Source: DASPKO01 sp035628055
GTDB taxonomy: Bacteria > Planctomycetota > Phycisphaerae > Phycisphaerales > UBA1924
Assembly (NCBI GenBank): GCA_035628055.1
Contig: DASPKO010000186.1
Coordinates: forward strand, 1 to 15,845
Direction of reading: 5' to 3'
Length of the DNA stretch: 15,845 nt
The notes beneath the pieces are model-generated. The model saw only the letters and a program-made list of their open reading frames with translations. It was not told where the DNA came from and did not search any database. Of the stretch, positions 14,588 through 15,845 are shown piece by piece (position 1 is the first letter of the stretch; each line of letters opens with the position of its first letter). Both the position numbers and the translations under genes were made by a program.

Positions 14588-14611
14588 ACCGGCGACGCCC
14601 GGGGGTCCCGG

Positions 14612-15118
14612 CTAGAGGAACGCGCCGACCGTGAGGATGAGAGCGACGATCACGGCGAAGAGGACCTTGAGGATCGTGGCCACCAGGCGTCCCGTGGCGG
14701 CGCCGGCGCCGATCCGGGTTGACTGGGTCCAGGTCTTGCCCGCGTGACGCTCGGCCAGCAGGGCGCCGGCCCCGGCCCCCGCGGCGGCCCCCAGGATGGT
14801 GCCGACGACCGGGATCGGGATGAGCGCCGAGCCGAAGATCGCGCCGGCGACGGCGCCGATGACGGCCCCGAGGGCGCCGCGCCGGGAGCCGCCGGCCTTG
14901 GCGGCGCCCGCGGCCGAGGCGGCGAACTCGGCGATCTCGCCCAGGAGCCCGATGCCCGCCGCGACGCCGAGCGTCCAGTAGGAATAGAGGTCGCCGCGCC
15001 ACCAGTGGCAGGCGGCGGCGACCAGGATGGCGAGCCAGATGCCGGGCAGCGTGGCGGCGGTGAGGGCAACGCCGAGCAGGCATGCGGCGGCGACGATCAA
15101 CCCGGCGAGCGCGTCCAT
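14612..15118 (-). CDS. DUF456 family membrane protein
   Basis: The 168-residue product is nearly all hydrophobic and matches the DUF456 pattern: TLPGIWLAILVAAA (23-36), IGLLGEIAEFAASAAGAAKA (56-75), GGSRRGALGAVIGAVAGAIF (76-95), and a Gly/Ala-rich PIPVVGTILGAAAGAGAGALLAE stretch (101-123) that ends in the family acidic residue. A last membrane helix covers about 146-167. Glycine-zipper-like segments suggest close helix packing. The family has no established function. It begins 51 bases after the gatC stop and ends 24 bases before the zinc-ribbon gene, so it is probably in the same transcript. Confidence 0.8.
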   Translation of the reverse strand: MDALAGLIVAAACLLGVALTAATLPGIWLAILVAAACHWWRGDLYSYWTLGVAAGIGLLGEIAEFAASAAGAAKAGGSRRGALGAVIGAVAGAIFGSALIPIPVVGTILGAAAGAGAGALLAERHAGKTWTQSTRIGAGAATGRLVATILKVLFAVIVALILTVGAFL

Positions 15119-15169
15119 GGGGTTGTCTGGCGGGCGGTGGCGCCTGGCGCGGCGCGAGGGTCTTGGGAT

Positions 15170-15502
15170 TTACGCGCTGCCCTCGCCGAGCACCTTGGGC
15201 ACCTTGAGGAAGGGCTCGAGCGTGTCGGGGGCAAGGGCGAGCAGGGTGGCGGTGGGCACGGTCGGGCCGGGCTCGTCGTCGTCGAGGCGGTTTGTCTCTT
15301 CCACGGTGCTGAGAAGGGGCTCGACATTGGCGAGGTCGAGCTCGCCCAGGCGCTCCATGTAGCCGAGCACGGCGGCGAGCTGCCCGCGATAGCGCTCGAC
15401 CTGGGACTCGTCGAGCGCGAGCCGGGAGAGGCGGGCCACCTTGCGCACCGCCTCCGCGGAGAGGCGGCTGGACTGGTCGCGCGTGCCGGCATGATCGGTC
15501 AT
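15170..15502 (-). CDS. gatC: Asp-tRNA(Asn)/Glu-tRNA(Gln) amidotransferase subunit C
   Basis: GatC is the small belt-like subunit that wraps GatA and stabilises its contact with GatB. The 110-residue product has the family layout: LSAEAVRKVARLSRLALDES (14-33), a helix ending in VLGYMERLGELDLANVEPLL (45-64), and the C-terminal LAPDTLEPFLKVPKVL (90-105). Length is normal. Its ATG overlaps the stop of the upstream membrane-protein gene by four bases (ATGA), implying translational coupling. gatA does not follow; a DUF456 gene does. The partner gatB is at 2328-3980, on the same strand. Confidence 0.93.
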   Translation of the reverse strand: MTDHAGTRDQSSRLSAEAVRKVARLSRLALDESQVERYRGQLAAVLGYMERLGELDLANVEPLLSTVEETNRLDDDEPGPTVPTATLLALAPDTLEPFLKVPKVLGEGSA

Positions 15503-15845
15503 GGCGCCGTGACTCTACGCCGCGGGAGCCAGCGTCCGGGGCGGAGGCAAACCCAGGCGGCCGCGCCGGCCGCCAGGGCGACGAGCACTTCCGAAGCGGT
15601 CACCAGGAGCACCACGAGCCTGAGGTCGGTCTCGCCGGCCAGGGCGCCGGCCCCGGCGGCACCGGCCTCGCGGACGCCGAGCATTCCGGTAGGAGCCAGG
15701 GCGCCGATCAGCACGTAGGTGCTCCCGGCGAGCAGGGCCTGCTCGGGGCTGATGGCGCGCCCCGCGAGGTGGGAGGCGACGACCATGCGCGCCGCCTGGA
15801 CCAGCACGTCGGCGGCGCGGAGACCGGCGCCGAGCACAACCCAGC
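15499..15845 (-). CDS. Membrane protein, C-terminal part (flippase-like), cut by window edge
   Basis: The frame stays open to the window edge (upstream codons for Val and Trp at 15838-15843), so the true start is outside and about 115 C-terminal residues are seen. They form three or so hydrophobic helices around the segment LIGALAPTGMLGVREAG, followed by a long helix pair (LVVLLVTASEVLVALAAGAAAWVC) and a basic tail. A P-x-G-x-LGVREA turn between helices is typical of the lysylphosphatidylglycerol synthase transmembrane/flippase-like family, so that is my best guess. The stop overlaps the gatC start. A GTG at 15837 could be an internal or false start. Confidence 0.5.
   Translation of the reverse strand, partial: WVVLGAGLRAADVLVQAARMVVASHLAGRAISPEQALLAGSTYVLIGALAPTGMLGVREAGAAGAGALAGETDLRLVVLLVTASEVLVALAAGAAAWVCLRPGRWLPRRRVTAP

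Noticed and set aside
1..15845. tRNA, rRNA, CRISPR array, insertion sequence, phage or toxin-antitoxin genes
   Set aside because: I looked on both strands and found no cloverleaf-like segment, spaced repeats, transposase motif or other convincing sign of any of these.

Overview
The window is very GC-rich bacterial chromosome, almost fully coding, and I read it as planctomycete DNA, most likely class Phycisphaerae. That is an inference. It rests on the FlgM variant, a zinc-ribbon membrane protein of a type I associate with planctomycetes, patchy Shine-Dalgarno use, extreme GC, and purine-rich 8-bp repeats between genes. No tRNA, rRNA, CRISPR array, insertion sequence or phage gene was found.

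Layout. (1) 41-3980, minus strand: gatB (tRNA-dependent amidotransferase subunit B), then recG (replication-fork helicase). (2) 3981-4240: non-coding, with a degenerate 8-bp repeat and a clear intrinsic terminator for the next gene. (3) 4241-4516, minus: a 91-residue FlgM-type anti-sigma-28 factor. (4) 4803-5819, plus: a secreted protein that appears to carry two SPOR-like units. (5) 5901-6542, minus: a two-helix membrane protein with an NTF2/SnoaL-like domain. (6) 6666-13434, plus: a tightly packed four-gene operon. Its first gene encodes a 1226-residue Maf-type flagellin glycosyltransferase fused to an SpsF-like nucleotidyltransferase domain and a radical-SAM-like domain that has lost its iron-sulfur cysteines. 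It is followed by a CMP-nonulosonate synthetase, a NeuB-type synthase and a NeuC-type hydrolysing UDP-GlcNAc 2-epimerase. (7) 13435-13690: a run of 8-bp tandem repeats and AG-rich sequence. (8) 13691-15845, minus: a likely operon of a partial membrane protein, gatC, a DUF456 membrane protein and a zinc-ribbon membrane protein.

How they fit together. The plus-strand operon can be read as a pathway in reverse gene order. NeuC would make ManNAc (or a related sugar) from UDP-GlcNAc, NeuB would condense it with phosphoenolpyruvate to a sialic-acid-like sugar, the synthetase would activate it with CTP, and the Maf domain would place it on flagellin. The nearby FlgM gene, which normally holds back late flagellar transcription, fits a flagellar role.

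The most unusual item is the Maf fusion. Both added domains look like degenerate enzymes, which suggests a binding or regulatory role. The gat genes are split: gatB and gatC lie about 11 kb apart on the same strand, with no gatA in the window, and repeat tracts of one period bound the block between them.
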